Of a DNA stretch of 15,991 bases, positions 7,045-13,742 are shown one piece after another; position 1 is the first letter of the stretch, and every line of letters starts with the position of its first letter. Made by a program: the position numbers and the translations under genes. The notes under the pieces were generated by a model that saw nothing but the letters and a program-made list of their open reading frames with translations, made no database searches and was not told the DNA's origin. The stretch spans positions 1 through 15,991 of the forward strand of contig JANDJZ010001222.1 in the NCBI GenBank assembly GCA_027943245.1, written 5' to 3'. The stretch is from Acanthamoeba sp. SK_2022b (taxonomy: Eukaryota > Discosea > Longamoebia > Acanthamoebidae).

Positions 7045-8307
7045 TTACTTCCGGCGCGACTTGCGCTGGCCAGCCTTGCCCGCGGGGACGCGACAGGCGG
7101 ACGACCTTTGCGGGCGTTCTCTTCCGCCGTGAGTGCGCACGGTGAGGTATGGGGGCCAGACCATAGAGGCGGCCATCCGGGGCGTCTCGACCACGGCGAT
7201 GTCGTATTCGCCATAGCCGTTGAAGCCGGTCGACATGGCCACGCCATAGGCGCGCCCAGCATGCCGATCTCGATGAAGTCGCCTTCGCACATCGGCCGGC
7301 AGCCAGAACGGGCCCGGCATGTGGTCGATGGAATCGCAGGTCGGGCCGTAGAACTGGAAGGCCTTCAACTCGCCCGCAGACTCGCCGTCCCGGACCAGTT
7401 TGGTCGGGAAGGGCCAGCGCGAGTGGGTCGCGTCGAACAGCGAACCGTACGAGCCGTCGTTCAGATACAGGGCGTCGCCCTTGCGCAGATCGACGCGGGC
7501 CAGGATCGACGAGGACTCGGCGACGATCGCCCGGCCGGGCTCGCACCACAGCTCGGTCGTTTCCGACACCGGCATCTCGTTGAAGCCGCGATGGATGGCG
7601 TCGGCGTATTCGCTCATGTCCGGCGGGACCATGCCCGGATAGACGGACGGGAAGCCGCCGCCGACATCGACGATGTCGACGATCACGCCCGCACGGCTGA
7701 TCGAGCGTCCGACCTGGGCCATGGCGGCCTGGTAGGCGGTGGGCCGCATGCACTGCGAACCGACGTGGAAGCTGACGCCCATCAGGCCTTCCTTGACCGC
7801 CTGGCGCGTGGCCAGCAGCAGGGCGGGAGCCTGATCCGAGGACACGCCGAACTTGCCCGACAGGGTGTAGGCGGCGCCGTCCGCCGACACGGCCATGCGC
7901 ACGACCAGATTCAGGTCGTCTGCGCCGCCAGTGGCGTCGAGGATCTTGGTCAGCTCGTCGATGCAGTCGAGCGCAAAGGTGCGCACGCCGTAATCGAAAT
8001 AGGCCTTGGTGATGGCCGAACGGCTCTTGACCGGGTGCATGAAGGCCATACGCACGTCGTCGCTGACCGAACGGACCAGTTCGATCTCGGCGATGGACGC
8101 CACGTCAAAACCACGAACGCCAGCCTCGACCAGGGTCTCGATGACCCAACGCGAGGGGTTCGCCTTCACCGCATAGAAGACGTCGGCTTTTAAATTATCC
8201 TGGAACCAGCGCGCCGCTACGGAAACCGAACGCGGCCGCACGAGTGCGACGGGACGTTCAGGAGGCCGCTCACGGACCAGGTCCAGGGGAAGCTGGTACG
8301 TGCGCAA
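7045..8307 (-). CDS. Ornithine decarboxylase, PLP-dependent alanine-racemase fold
   Basis: This enzyme decarboxylates ornithine (possibly also lysine) to putrescine. The 420-residue product has the PLP lysine in FYAVKAN (Lys48), SFHVGSQC (179-186), VDVGGGFPSVYPGM (213-226), EPGRAIVAES (256-265) and the substrate-site motif GPTCDSIDHMPGP (321-333). The start is a TTG at 8307 with AGGGGG about 9 bases upstream on the minus strand; no in-frame ATG lies close by. Two compensating 2-base changes, a CG loss near 7286-7289 and a GC gain in GGCGCGCC at 7249-7256, put about 11 codons out of frame. The alternative frame there reads EGDFIEIGMLG, as expected for the family. Further small indels seem to garble residues about 390-410, where another frame gives AKVVRLSRPRG. 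Ornithine is favoured over lysine by the CDSID motif, but this is not certain. Confidence 0.93.
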   Translation of the reverse strand: MRTYQLPLDLVRERPPERPVALVRPRSVSVAARWFQDNLKADVFYAVKANPSRWVIETLVEAGVRGFDVASIAEIELVRSVSDDVRMAFMHPVKSRSAITKAYFDYGVRTFALDCIDELTKILDATGGADDLNLVVRMAVSADGAAYTLSGKFGVSSDQAPALLLATRQAVKEGLMGVSFHVGSQCMRPTAYQAAMAQVGRSISRAGVIVDIVDVGGGFPSVYPGMVPPDMSEYADAIHRGFNEMPVSETTELWCEPGRAIVAESSSILARVDLRKGDALYLNDGSYGSLFDATHSRWPFPTKLVRDGESAGELKAFQFYGPTCDSIDHMPGPFWLPADVRRRLHRDRHAGRAYGVAMSTGFNGYGEYDIAVVETPRMAASMVWPPYLTVRTHGGRERPQRSSACRVPAGKAGQRKSRRK

Positions 8308-8440
8308 TTCACGTAACCCCCTGATGATTGTTAACCCAGACCGGCGTTAGCAGCGCGTAACGGTTAGACCTACGGGGTCCGCCGGAAAGCGCGATATGGG
8401 GTCTGTGGACTGTCATGTAAAGTGGTAATTTCATGGCGGG
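8308..8440 (-). promoter_or_regulatory. Leader and promoter region of ornithine decarboxylase, candidate structured RNA
   Basis: This is the 133-base stretch upstream of the ODC start on the minus strand. It is relatively AT-rich at its distal end (TTTACATGACAG, a possible -35 area) and carries a potential long-range pairing of CCGGCG with CGCCGG (plus-strand 8341-8346 and about 8381-8386). It also has GTTAAC at 8330-8335 and the Shine-Dalgarno AGGGGG. In alphaproteobacteria the Rfam speF RNA motif often precedes ornithine decarboxylase genes, so this leader is the natural place for it. I could not confirm the motif by eye. Confidence 0.3.
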
Positions 8441-8831
8441 ATCAGCTGAGGACCTGGCCCGTTCGTGCGTCGGCGCACCCCAGCAGCCGCTTCCTCCCAC
8501 TCCCGTCATCCCTGGGCTGGTCCCAGGGATCCATACGCCCGGTGTTTGGCGTGTGCGGCTTGCTCCCGGTGATCCTCGCCACAAGGGCGAGGATCACCAT
8601 AGCGAGCGAAATGATTGACGAGAGTTATGGCGTCGGCTGGGCCTTGCCCACGCCTGAAGCGCCTGCGACACAGACGTGCGCTATTCGTCCGAACCCCCAT
8701 AAAAAAGCGTCGCAGGGTCGCGGTGCGTCGTCACACTCTGGCGAAATCGCCCGGTCCATGCGATTAAGACTTGCCCAAACGCCATTGGCGCGTCATGCGG
8801 CGCCCCTTCGCCACAGCCTCTCAGCGAGTTC
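8441..8831. other. Divergent intergenic region between ODC and phnC
   Basis: No gene is supported in this 391-base stretch. Its centre (about 8495-8620) is a palindromic repeat element, listed separately. The 210 bases before phnC show no clear promoter, PHO box or ribosome-binding site. A CATAAAAAAGCG run at 8699-8710 is the only AT-rich patch. Short open frames here on both strands look non-coding; one on the minus strand simply translates the repeat. Confidence 0.6.
8497..8602. repeat. Interspersed palindromic repeat element with two hairpins
   Basis: Two perfect hairpins lie side by side: ATCCCTGGG/CCCAGGGAT (8508-8516 and 8522-8530, 5-base loop) and GGTGATCCTCGCC/GGCGAGGATCACC (8568-8580 and 8586-8598, 5-base loop). 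The CCGTCATCCCTGGGC...GGGATCCATAC layout is characteristic of short palindromic repeats scattered through intergenic DNA of many alphaproteobacteria. In the minus-strand frame it translates as WIPGTSPGMT, a peptide that recurs in spurious small ORFs derived from such repeats. Copy number in this genome cannot be judged from one window. Confidence 0.75.
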
Positions 8832-9641
8832 ATGAGTTCATCCGCAGCCGCCATCGCCCCCGGGCTCGTCCTGGCGCGTGACGTGTCGAAGACCTTCGGA
8901 TCGCGAAAGGCGCTGAACGGCGTCTCGATCGAGGTCGCCTCAGGCGAAATGGTCGCCCTGATCGGTCCTTCGGGATCGGGCAAGTCCACGCTCCTGCGTT
9001 CCATCACCGGCCTGCAGTCGATCGACGCGGGCAAGGGAACCATCGCCGTGTTCGGCGAGACGGTTCAGAAGGACGGCCGTGTCACCGGCGCCGTGCGCAA
9101 GGCGCGCGGCAAGCTGGGCATGATCTTCCAGCAGTTCAATCTGGTCGGGCGCCTCAGCCTGTTCTCCAACGTCATGCTGGGATCGCTGGGCCGCCTGCCC
9201 GCCTGGCAGGGTCTGCTGGGCGTCTGGCCCCAGGCCGACAAGGACAAGGCCATGGCCGCCCTGCACCGGGTGGGCGTCAGCGACTACGCCGCCCAGCGCG
9301 CCAATACGCTTTCGGGCGGCCAGCAGCAGCGCGGCGCCATCGCCCGCGCCATCCTGCAGGGCGCCAAGGCCATCCTGGCCGACGAACCCGTCGCCTCGCT
9401 GGACCCCGTGTCCGCGCGCAAGGTGATGGAGCTGCTGGTCGAGCTGAACAAGCGCGACGGCATGGGCGTCATCGTCACCCTGCACCAGGTCGACTACGCC
9501 ATCCGCTACTGCGACCGCGTCATCGCCCTGCAAGCGGGCAAGATCGTCTATGACGGTCCCTCCACGGGCCTGGACCAACAGCGCCTGATCGAAATCTACG
9601 GTCCTGAATTCGAGGACGCGTTCTGGGAGACCAAGGCATGA
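8832..9641 (+). CDS. phnC: Phosphonate/phosphate ABC transporter ATP-binding protein PhnC
   Basis: PhnC is the ATPase that powers PhnCDE import of phosphonates or related phosphorus compounds across the inner membrane. The 269-residue product has Walker A GPSGSGKST (45-53), the Q-loop FQQFNLVGRLSLFSNVMLGSLG region (from about 99), signature LSGGQQQR (160-167), Walker B ILADEPVASLD (181-191) and the H-loop TLHQ (His218). The QQFNLV-R-S---NV--G pattern after the Q-loop is typical of PhnC rather than PstB. The ATG at 8832 has no obvious Shine-Dalgarno. The stop codon overlaps the phnD start in an ATGA at 9638-9641, which implies translational coupling. The frame is intact. Confidence 0.95.
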   Translation: MSSSAAAIAPGLVLARDVSKTFGSRKALNGVSIEVASGEMVALIGPSGSGKSTLLRSITGLQSIDAGKGTIAVFGETVQKDGRVTGAVRKARGKLGMIFQQFNLVGRLSLFSNVMLGSLGRLPAWQGLLGVWPQADKDKAMAALHRVGVSDYAAQRANTLSGGQQQRGAIARAILQGAKAILADEPVASLDPVSARKVMELLVELNKRDGMGVIVTLHQVDYAIRYCDRVIALQAGKIVYDGPSTGLDQQRLIEIYGPEFEDAFWETKA

Positions 9642-10660
9642 GCCCGTCCCAATTCTCCATGACCCGCCGCCTGATCGCCAGGAGCGGCATGGCCGCCGTC
9701 GGCGCCGCCCTGGTTCTGGGTCTCGCCTCGTGCGGCGGCGGCGATGACAAGAAGGGCGGAACCCCGTCCGAGATCACCTTCTCGATCCTGTCCGCTGAAG
9801 GCCAGGCCTCGGCCGGCCCGCTGTGGCAACCGCTGCTGGACGACATGTCCAAGGCCATCGGCGTGCCGGTGAAACCCTATTTCGGCTCGAACTACACGGT
9901 TCTGGTCGAGGCCATGCGCGGAAACCACACCCAGGTGGGCTGGTTCTCGGCCAAGCCTGAGGTCGAGGCCATCGACCGCGCCAACGCCGAGGTCATCGCC
10001 CGCACCGTCAACCGCGAAGGCCTGGACTCCTATCAGTCGACCCTGATCGTCAAGAAGGGTTCCGGCATCACGCTGGACAAGGTCGTGGCCTGCGGCAAGC
10101 AGTTCAACTTCGGCATCGGCGACGCCCAGTCGACCTCGGGCACCCTGGCCCCCCTGACCTATTTCTTCAATCCGCGCGGCATCACGCCGTCGCAGTGCTT
10201 CAAGACCGTGCGTTCTGCCAACCATCAGGCCAACGCCTTTGGCGTGGCGACCGGCGTGATCGACGTGGCGACGTCCAACAGCGTCAACACCCTGTTCATC
10301 CGCAAGGAGAACCCGCGTCTGGCCGACCAGATCGAGGAAATCTGGTCCTCGCCCCCGATCCCTGAAAGCGGCATCGTCCTGCGCAAGGATCTGGACCCGG
10401 TTCTGAAAGAAAAGATCCGCGGCTTCTTCCTGACCTACGGCCAGGGCCAGGGCGCTGAGGCCGAGCGTCAGCGTCAGGTTCTGACGGCGCTGGAATACTC
10501 ACGCTTCGCCGCCGCCGACGACGATTATCTGGACCCGATCCGCGAAATGATCGCCGACCAGAAGCTGAGCGAAGCCCGCGCCAAGGGCGACACCGCCGGC
10601 GCCGCTGCGGCCGAGCGTGAACTGCAACGCCTGCGCGCCAAGGGTGAGGTCCAACCTTGA
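9638..10660 (+). CDS. phnD: PhnD-type phosphonate/phosphate-binding lipoprotein
   Basis: This is the substrate-capture component of the PhnCDE importer. The 340-residue product starts with a twin-Arg-containing basic N-terminus, a hydrophobic segment (about 17-30) and a lipobox Leu-Ala-Ser-Cys with Cys32, followed by Gly/Asp/Lys-rich linker, so it should be a membrane-anchored periplasmic lipoprotein. The mature part fits the PhnD fold: ITFSILSAEGQ, YFGSNYTVLVEAMRGNHTQVGW, and the family hallmarks GDAQSTSGTLAPLTYFF (about 161-177) and the ATSNSVNTL segment. The C-terminal tail (about 300-340) is Ala/Glu/Arg-rich and probably helical. It overlaps phnC by 4 bases, and its TGA overlaps the TTG start of phnE. 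Whether the ligand is phosphonate, phosphite or phosphate cannot be read from the sequence. Confidence 0.94.
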   Translation: MSPSQFSMTRRLIARSGMAAVGAALVLGLASCGGGDDKKGGTPSEITFSILSAEGQASAGPLWQPLLDDMSKAIGVPVKPYFGSNYTVLVEAMRGNHTQVGWFSAKPEVEAIDRANAEVIARTVNREGLDSYQSTLIVKKGSGITLDKVVACGKQFNFGIGDAQSTSGTLAPLTYFFNPRGITPSQCFKTVRSANHQANAFGVATGVIDVATSNSVNTLFIRKENPRLADQIEEIWSSPPIPESGIVLRKDLDPVLKEKIRGFFLTYGQGQGAEAERQRQVLTALEYSRFAAADDDYLDPIREMIADQKLSEARAKGDTAGAAAAERELQRLRAKGEVQP

Positions 10661-11474
10661 GCGCAGCGCCTTCCCTGACGCCCGCGGCCATCCCCGCCGC
10701 GCCGCGCAAATCGGCCCTGGCATGGGCCGCCGACGTCCTGGTCTGGGGCGGCGTCGCCGTGGTGCTGCTCTACAGCATCAAGGCCGTCGACCTGGGCAAT
10801 ATCTCGCGCCTGTTCTCGGGCAACGAGAGCACGCAACTCTTCATTCACGACCTGCTGCGCCCCGACTTCTCCGATTGGAAGATGTTCGTCGGCAAGATGT
10901 GGGAGACCGTCCAGATCGCCCTGTGGGGCACCTTCCTGGCCGTGCTGTTCGGCATTCCGCTGGGTCTGGCCGCCGCCCGCAACATCGCCCCACAATGGGT
11001 GGTGACGCCGGTGCGCTGGGTCATGAACCTGCTGCGTTCTGTGCCCGATCTGGTGATCGGCCTGCTGTTCGTCACCGCCGTGGGCCTGGGGCCTCTAGCC
11101 CGGTGTTCTGGCCATCCACCCTGAACGGCGAGACGTTGCAAGCCAAGCTGTTCTCGGAAGCCGTTGAATCGATCGACAAGGGTCCGGTCGAAGGCGTGCG
11201 CGCCACCGGCGCCTCCAAGCTGCACGAGATCGTCTGGGGCGTGATCCCTCAGGTGGCCCCACTGTGGACCTCGTTCGCCCTGTACCGCTTTGAATCCAAC
11301 AGCCGTTCGGCGACCGTTCTGGGCCTGATCGGCGCAGGCGGCATCGGCCAGGTGCTGTTCGACAGCATGAACGCCTTCAACTTCAAAGCCGTGTCGGCCA
11401 TCGTCATCATCGTGGTCATCGCCGTGACCCTGATCGACAGCCTGTCGCAGGTCATGCGCCGCCGCCTGCTGTAA
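10657..11474 (+). pseudogene. phnE: PhnE, ABC transporter permease, frameshifted in the middle
   Basis: PhnE is the membrane channel of PhnCDE. The start is a TTG at 10657-10659 overlapping the phnD TGA (TTGA), the same coupling as at the phnC/phnD junction. The first frame reads to 11124 and has membrane segments at about 23-41, 86-108 and 127-147 (VPDLVIGLLFVTAVGLGPLA). It then runs into CSGHPP and a stop. The rest is in another frame up to 11474. It contains LFSEAVESIDKGPVEGVRATGA, the EAA loop that contacts the ATPase, then ALYRFESNSRSATVLGLIGAGGIG and a last hydrophobic segment VSAIVIIVVIAVTLI. The shift lies between about 11090 and 11140 and probably comprises more than one indel, because neither frame gives a good join. 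Both halves are well conserved, so consensus error is likelier than decay. Confidence 0.9.
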
Positions 11475-11481
11475 TCGTGCA

Positions 11482-11514
11482 GCCGGGCTTTGGGCCATCA
11501 GCCCGAAGCCCGGC
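11482..11514 (+). terminator. Long hairpin after phnE, candidate terminator
   Basis: GCCGGGCTT-T-GGGC (11482-11495) pairs with GCCC-G-AAGCCCGGC (11501-11514) around the loop CATCA, a 14-bp stem with one U-G pair. It starts 8 bases after the phnE stop. There is no T-run after it, so termination may be incomplete or factor-dependent. It separates phnCDE from the PstS-like gene. Confidence 0.65.
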
Positions 11515-11575
11515 CAGCCTGCTTCAGCGGCCCCTTGGCTTCAGCCGCTCCCCCACAGCCGCCCCCTTCAGCGGA

Positions 11576-11593
11576 ATGTCACAATCCTCTGCT
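11576..11593 (+). promoter_or_regulatory. PHO-box-like sequence upstream of the PstS-like gene
   Basis: ATGTCAC-AATC-CTCTGCT resembles two PhoB direct repeats (consensus CTGTCAT, 4-base spacer). The first half matches well, the second half only about 4 of 7. It lies 38 bases before the start codon, and a CACTAA (11607-11612) downstream could serve as a -10. The position suits phosphate-starvation induction, but the second half is weak. Confidence 0.4.
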
Positions 11594-11631
11594 CTAAGCG
11601 TTGCGCACTAAGCCGCTCAGGGAGAGCCAGG

Positions 11632-12705
11632 ATGATCCGCGCACTGAAATACGCCGCTACGGCGACCGCACTTCTGGCTCTCGCAGCCTGCGGCGACAAC
11701 GGCTCCAGCGGCGGCTCGTCGTCGCGCGCCCGCGCCGGGATCTGGGCCGCAGGCTCCTCGACCGTCTTCCCCTTCTCGACCCGCGTGGCGGAGAACTTCG
11801 CGCGCACCTCGGGCGGCGCCGCTCCCCGCGTCGAGGCCCTGGGCACCGGCGGCGGCATCCAGGCCTTCTGCCAGGGCGTCGGCCCCAACAGCCCCGACAT
11901 CGCCAACGCCTCGCGCCAGATGAAACAGTCCGAGTTCGACCTGTGCGCCAAGAACGGCGTCACCGACATCGTCGAACTGAAGATCGGCTATGACGGCATC
12001 GTCATCGCCACGGCGCGCAACGGCAACAGCTTCAACTTCGAACTGAACGACCTGTACGAAGGCCTGGCCAAGGAAGTCCCCGACGCCAGCGGCGCCTTCA
12101 TCGCCAACCCGACCAAGACCTGGAACGATGTGAACAAGGGCCTGCCGGTCCAGCGCATCCAGGTCTATGGCCCGCCGCCCACCTCGGGCACGCGCGACGC
12201 CTTCCTGGAGCTGGGCATGGCGCCGGGCGCCAAGCTGGTTCCCGCCGCCGCCGCCATCGAAAAATCGGACAAGAGCCGGTTTGAAGCCATCGCCCACACC
12301 CTGCGTGAGGACAATGCCTGGATCGACGCCGGCGAGAACGACAACGCCATCGTCCAGACCCTGAGCCGCACCCCCGGCTCGTTGGGCGTGTTCGGCTATT
12401 CCTTCCTGGAGCAGAACCTGGATACGGTGAAGGCCGAGACCATCGACGGCGTGGCCCCGACCGCCGACACCATCGCCGACGGCTCCTATCCCCTGTCGCG
12501 CAGCCTCTACATCTATGTGAAGAAGGCCAATATCGGCGTCATCCCCGGCCTGCAGCAGTTCGTGCAGGAGTTCCTGTCGGACGCCTCCGCCGGTCGTGGC
12601 GGTTATCTGCAGGACCGCGGCCTGATCCCGCTGCAGGCGGCGGATCTGCAGGCCCAGCGCGCCACGGCGGCCGCAATGACGCCGATGGCCCGCCCCGCCA
12701 AGTAA
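11632..12705 (+). CDS. PstS-like phosphate-binding lipoprotein
   Basis: PstS-type proteins bind phosphate in the periplasm and deliver it to an ABC importer. The 357-residue product has a signal peptide with lipobox Leu-Ala-Ala-Cys (Cys20) and a Gly/Ser-rich linker. It then shows the PstS-family landmarks: WAAGSSTVFPFSTRVAE (about 38-54), LGTGGGIQAFCQGVG, PDIANASRQMKQSEFD, and PTSGTRDAFLELG (about 182-194), segments that hold the oxyanion. The C-terminal part has YPLSRSLYIYVKKANIG and LQQFVQEFLSD as in PstS. The ATG at 11632 is preceded by AGGGAG (11619-11624) at 7 bases. A candidate PHO box lies upstream. No pstCAB is in the window, so it either feeds a Pst transporter encoded elsewhere or acts with the neighbouring PhnCDE. 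The frame is intact. Confidence 0.92.
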   Translation: MIRALKYAATATALLALAACGDNGSSGGSSSRARAGIWAAGSSTVFPFSTRVAENFARTSGGAAPRVEALGTGGGIQAFCQGVGPNSPDIANASRQMKQSEFDLCAKNGVTDIVELKIGYDGIVIATARNGNSFNFELNDLYEGLAKEVPDASGAFIANPTKTWNDVNKGLPVQRIQVYGPPPTSGTRDAFLELGMAPGAKLVPAAAAIEKSDKSRFEAIAHTLREDNAWIDAGENDNAIVQTLSRTPGSLGVFGYSFLEQNLDTVKAETIDGVAPTADTIADGSYPLSRSLYIYVKKANIGVIPGLQQFVQEFLSDASAGRGGYLQDRGLIPLQAADLQAQRATAAAMTPMARPAK

Positions 12706-12724
12706 CCGGGTTCTCTCCGAAGGC

Positions 12725-12772
12725 GTCCCGCCCCTTTTCACCGCTGCTCCGTCGGCTATGATGGGGCGGGAC
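12725..12772. promoter_or_regulatory. Perfect 10-bp inverted repeat in the galU leader
   Basis: GTCCCGCCCC (12725-12734) and GGGGCGGGAC (12763-12772) are exact reverse complements separated by 28 bases. The pair starts 20 bases after the PstS-like stop and ends 18 bases before the galU start. Short T-runs (CTTTTC) follow each arm. It may be a long-loop terminator or a leader structure controlling galU. Confidence 0.45.
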
Positions 12773-12790
12773 AGCTTTTCAGGACATCGA

Positions 12791-13669
12791 ATGACTTCCA
12801 AGCCCGCGCGTCTGCGCAAGGCCGTACTTCCCGTCGCCGGTCTCGGCACGCGGGTTCTTCCCGGCACCAAGACGACCCCCAAGGAACTGTTGAACGTCGT
12901 TGACCGGCCGATCCTTTCCTACATCGTCGAGGAAGCCCGCGAAGCCGGGATCGAACACATCGTCTTCGTCACCGGCCGCTCCAAGGGCGCGATCGAGGAC
13001 TATTTCGACCACCAGATCGAGCTTGAGGCCCAGTTGGAGGCCAAGGGCAAGACGGCCATCCTGGAGATGATGAACGCCGAACTGGCCAAGGCCGGTGAGA
13101 TGAGCTTCACCCGCCAGATGCAGCCCAAGGGCCTGGGTCACGCCGTCTGGTGCGCGCGTGACATCATCGGTCATGAGCCGTTCGCCGTCATGCTGCCCGA
13201 CGTCATTGTCGATGGCCAGCCGGGCGCGTTGAAACAGCTTGTCGATGTCTATGAAGAGACCGGCGGCAATCTGATCGGCGTTGAATCGGTCGGTAATAAA
13301 GACGCCCACAAATACGGCATCGTCGATCCCGCCAGCCGCGACGGAAACCGCATCACCATGCAGGGGATGGTCGAAAAACCCGCCCCCGGCACGGCGCCGT
13401 CCAACCTGTCCATCGCGGGCCGCTACATCCTGCAGCCGGAAATCTTCGACCTGCTGGCGACCCAGGAGCGCGGCGCAGGCGGCGAGATCCAGCTGACTGA
13501 CGCCATGGATCGGCTGATGCACGAGCAAAGCTTCACCGCTGTCGAATACGAGGGCGTGACCCACGACTGCGGCGACAAGATCGGCCTGCTGCGCGCCAAC
13601 GTCGCTCTGGCCCTGAAACGCCCAGATTTGGGTGAGGCGGCGCGCAAGGCGATTTCGGCCCTGCTGTAA
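12791..13669 (+). CDS. galU: UTP--glucose-1-phosphate uridylyltransferase
   Basis: GalU makes UDP-glucose from UTP and glucose 1-phosphate, the donor for polysaccharides, LPS and glycolipids. The 292-residue product has the nucleotide-binding loop LPVAGLGTRVLPGTKTTPKE (13-32), QPKGLGHAVWCARD (111-124), the metal-site LPDVIVD (135-141), VEKP (194-197), GRYIL (210-214), GEIQLTDA (231-238) and HDCGDKIG (258-265). The loop has Thr-Thr where many homologues have Ala-Met, a modest variation. The ATG at 12791 is preferred to the in-frame one at 12758 because AGGA (12781-12784) lies 6 bases upstream and the upstream codons fall in the inverted repeat. The frame is intact. Confidence 0.95.
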   Translation: MTSKPARLRKAVLPVAGLGTRVLPGTKTTPKELLNVVDRPILSYIVEEAREAGIEHIVFVTGRSKGAIEDYFDHQIELEAQLEAKGKTAILEMMNAELAKAGEMSFTRQMQPKGLGHAVWCARDIIGHEPFAVMLPDVIVDGQPGALKQLVDVYEETGGNLIGVESVGNKDAHKYGIVDPASRDGNRITMQGMVEKPAPGTAPSNLSIAGRYILQPEIFDLLATQERGAGGEIQLTDAMDRLMHEQSFTAVEYEGVTHDCGDKIGLLRANVALALKRPDLGEAARKAISALL

Positions 13670-13742
13670 CCCCTTACCGGGCAGCCCTGATTCGGTTCGC
13701 ATCGGCCTGCTAACCCTCCGCCAAATCATCAGGAGACGTATC
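13670..13742 (+). promoter_or_regulatory. fabI upstream region with GANTC site, -10-like element and strong ribosome-binding site
   Basis: The 73-base gap after galU holds a GANTC site (GATTC, 13689-13693), a GCTAACCC (13709-13716) that resembles the Caulobacter-type -10 (GCTANAWC), and the Shine-Dalgarno AGGAG (13731-13735) placed 7 bases before the fabI ATG. A GANTC site overlapping a promoter suggests possible cell-cycle (CcrM/GcrA) control; the promoter call is by similarity only. Confidence 0.4.

Noticed and set aside
7249..7256. GGCGCGCC palindrome (a rare-cutter site) in ODC
   Set aside because: It is created by the probable 2-base GC gain; no sign of cloning or a functional site.
6737..7753. 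Minus-strand 338-residue open frame overlapping ODC and the DHS-like gene
   Set aside because: Arg/Gly/Pro-rich shadow of ODC; the only meaningful part (AKVVRLSRPRG and the DHS start) belongs to displaced frames of the real genes.
7108..8193. Plus-strand 361-residue open frame opposite ODC
   Set aside because: Shadow composition (Gly, Arg, His, Asp) with no motif, fully antisense to a well-supported enzyme.
8410..8416. CTGTCAT, a perfect PHO-box half-site
   Set aside because: No second half at the right spacing (AGTGGTA follows), and it is over 400 bases from phnC.
8309..8584. Minus-strand open frame of 91 residues upstream of ODC
   Set aside because: Its WIPGTSPGMT segment is the translation of the palindromic repeat, a known source of spurious ORFs.
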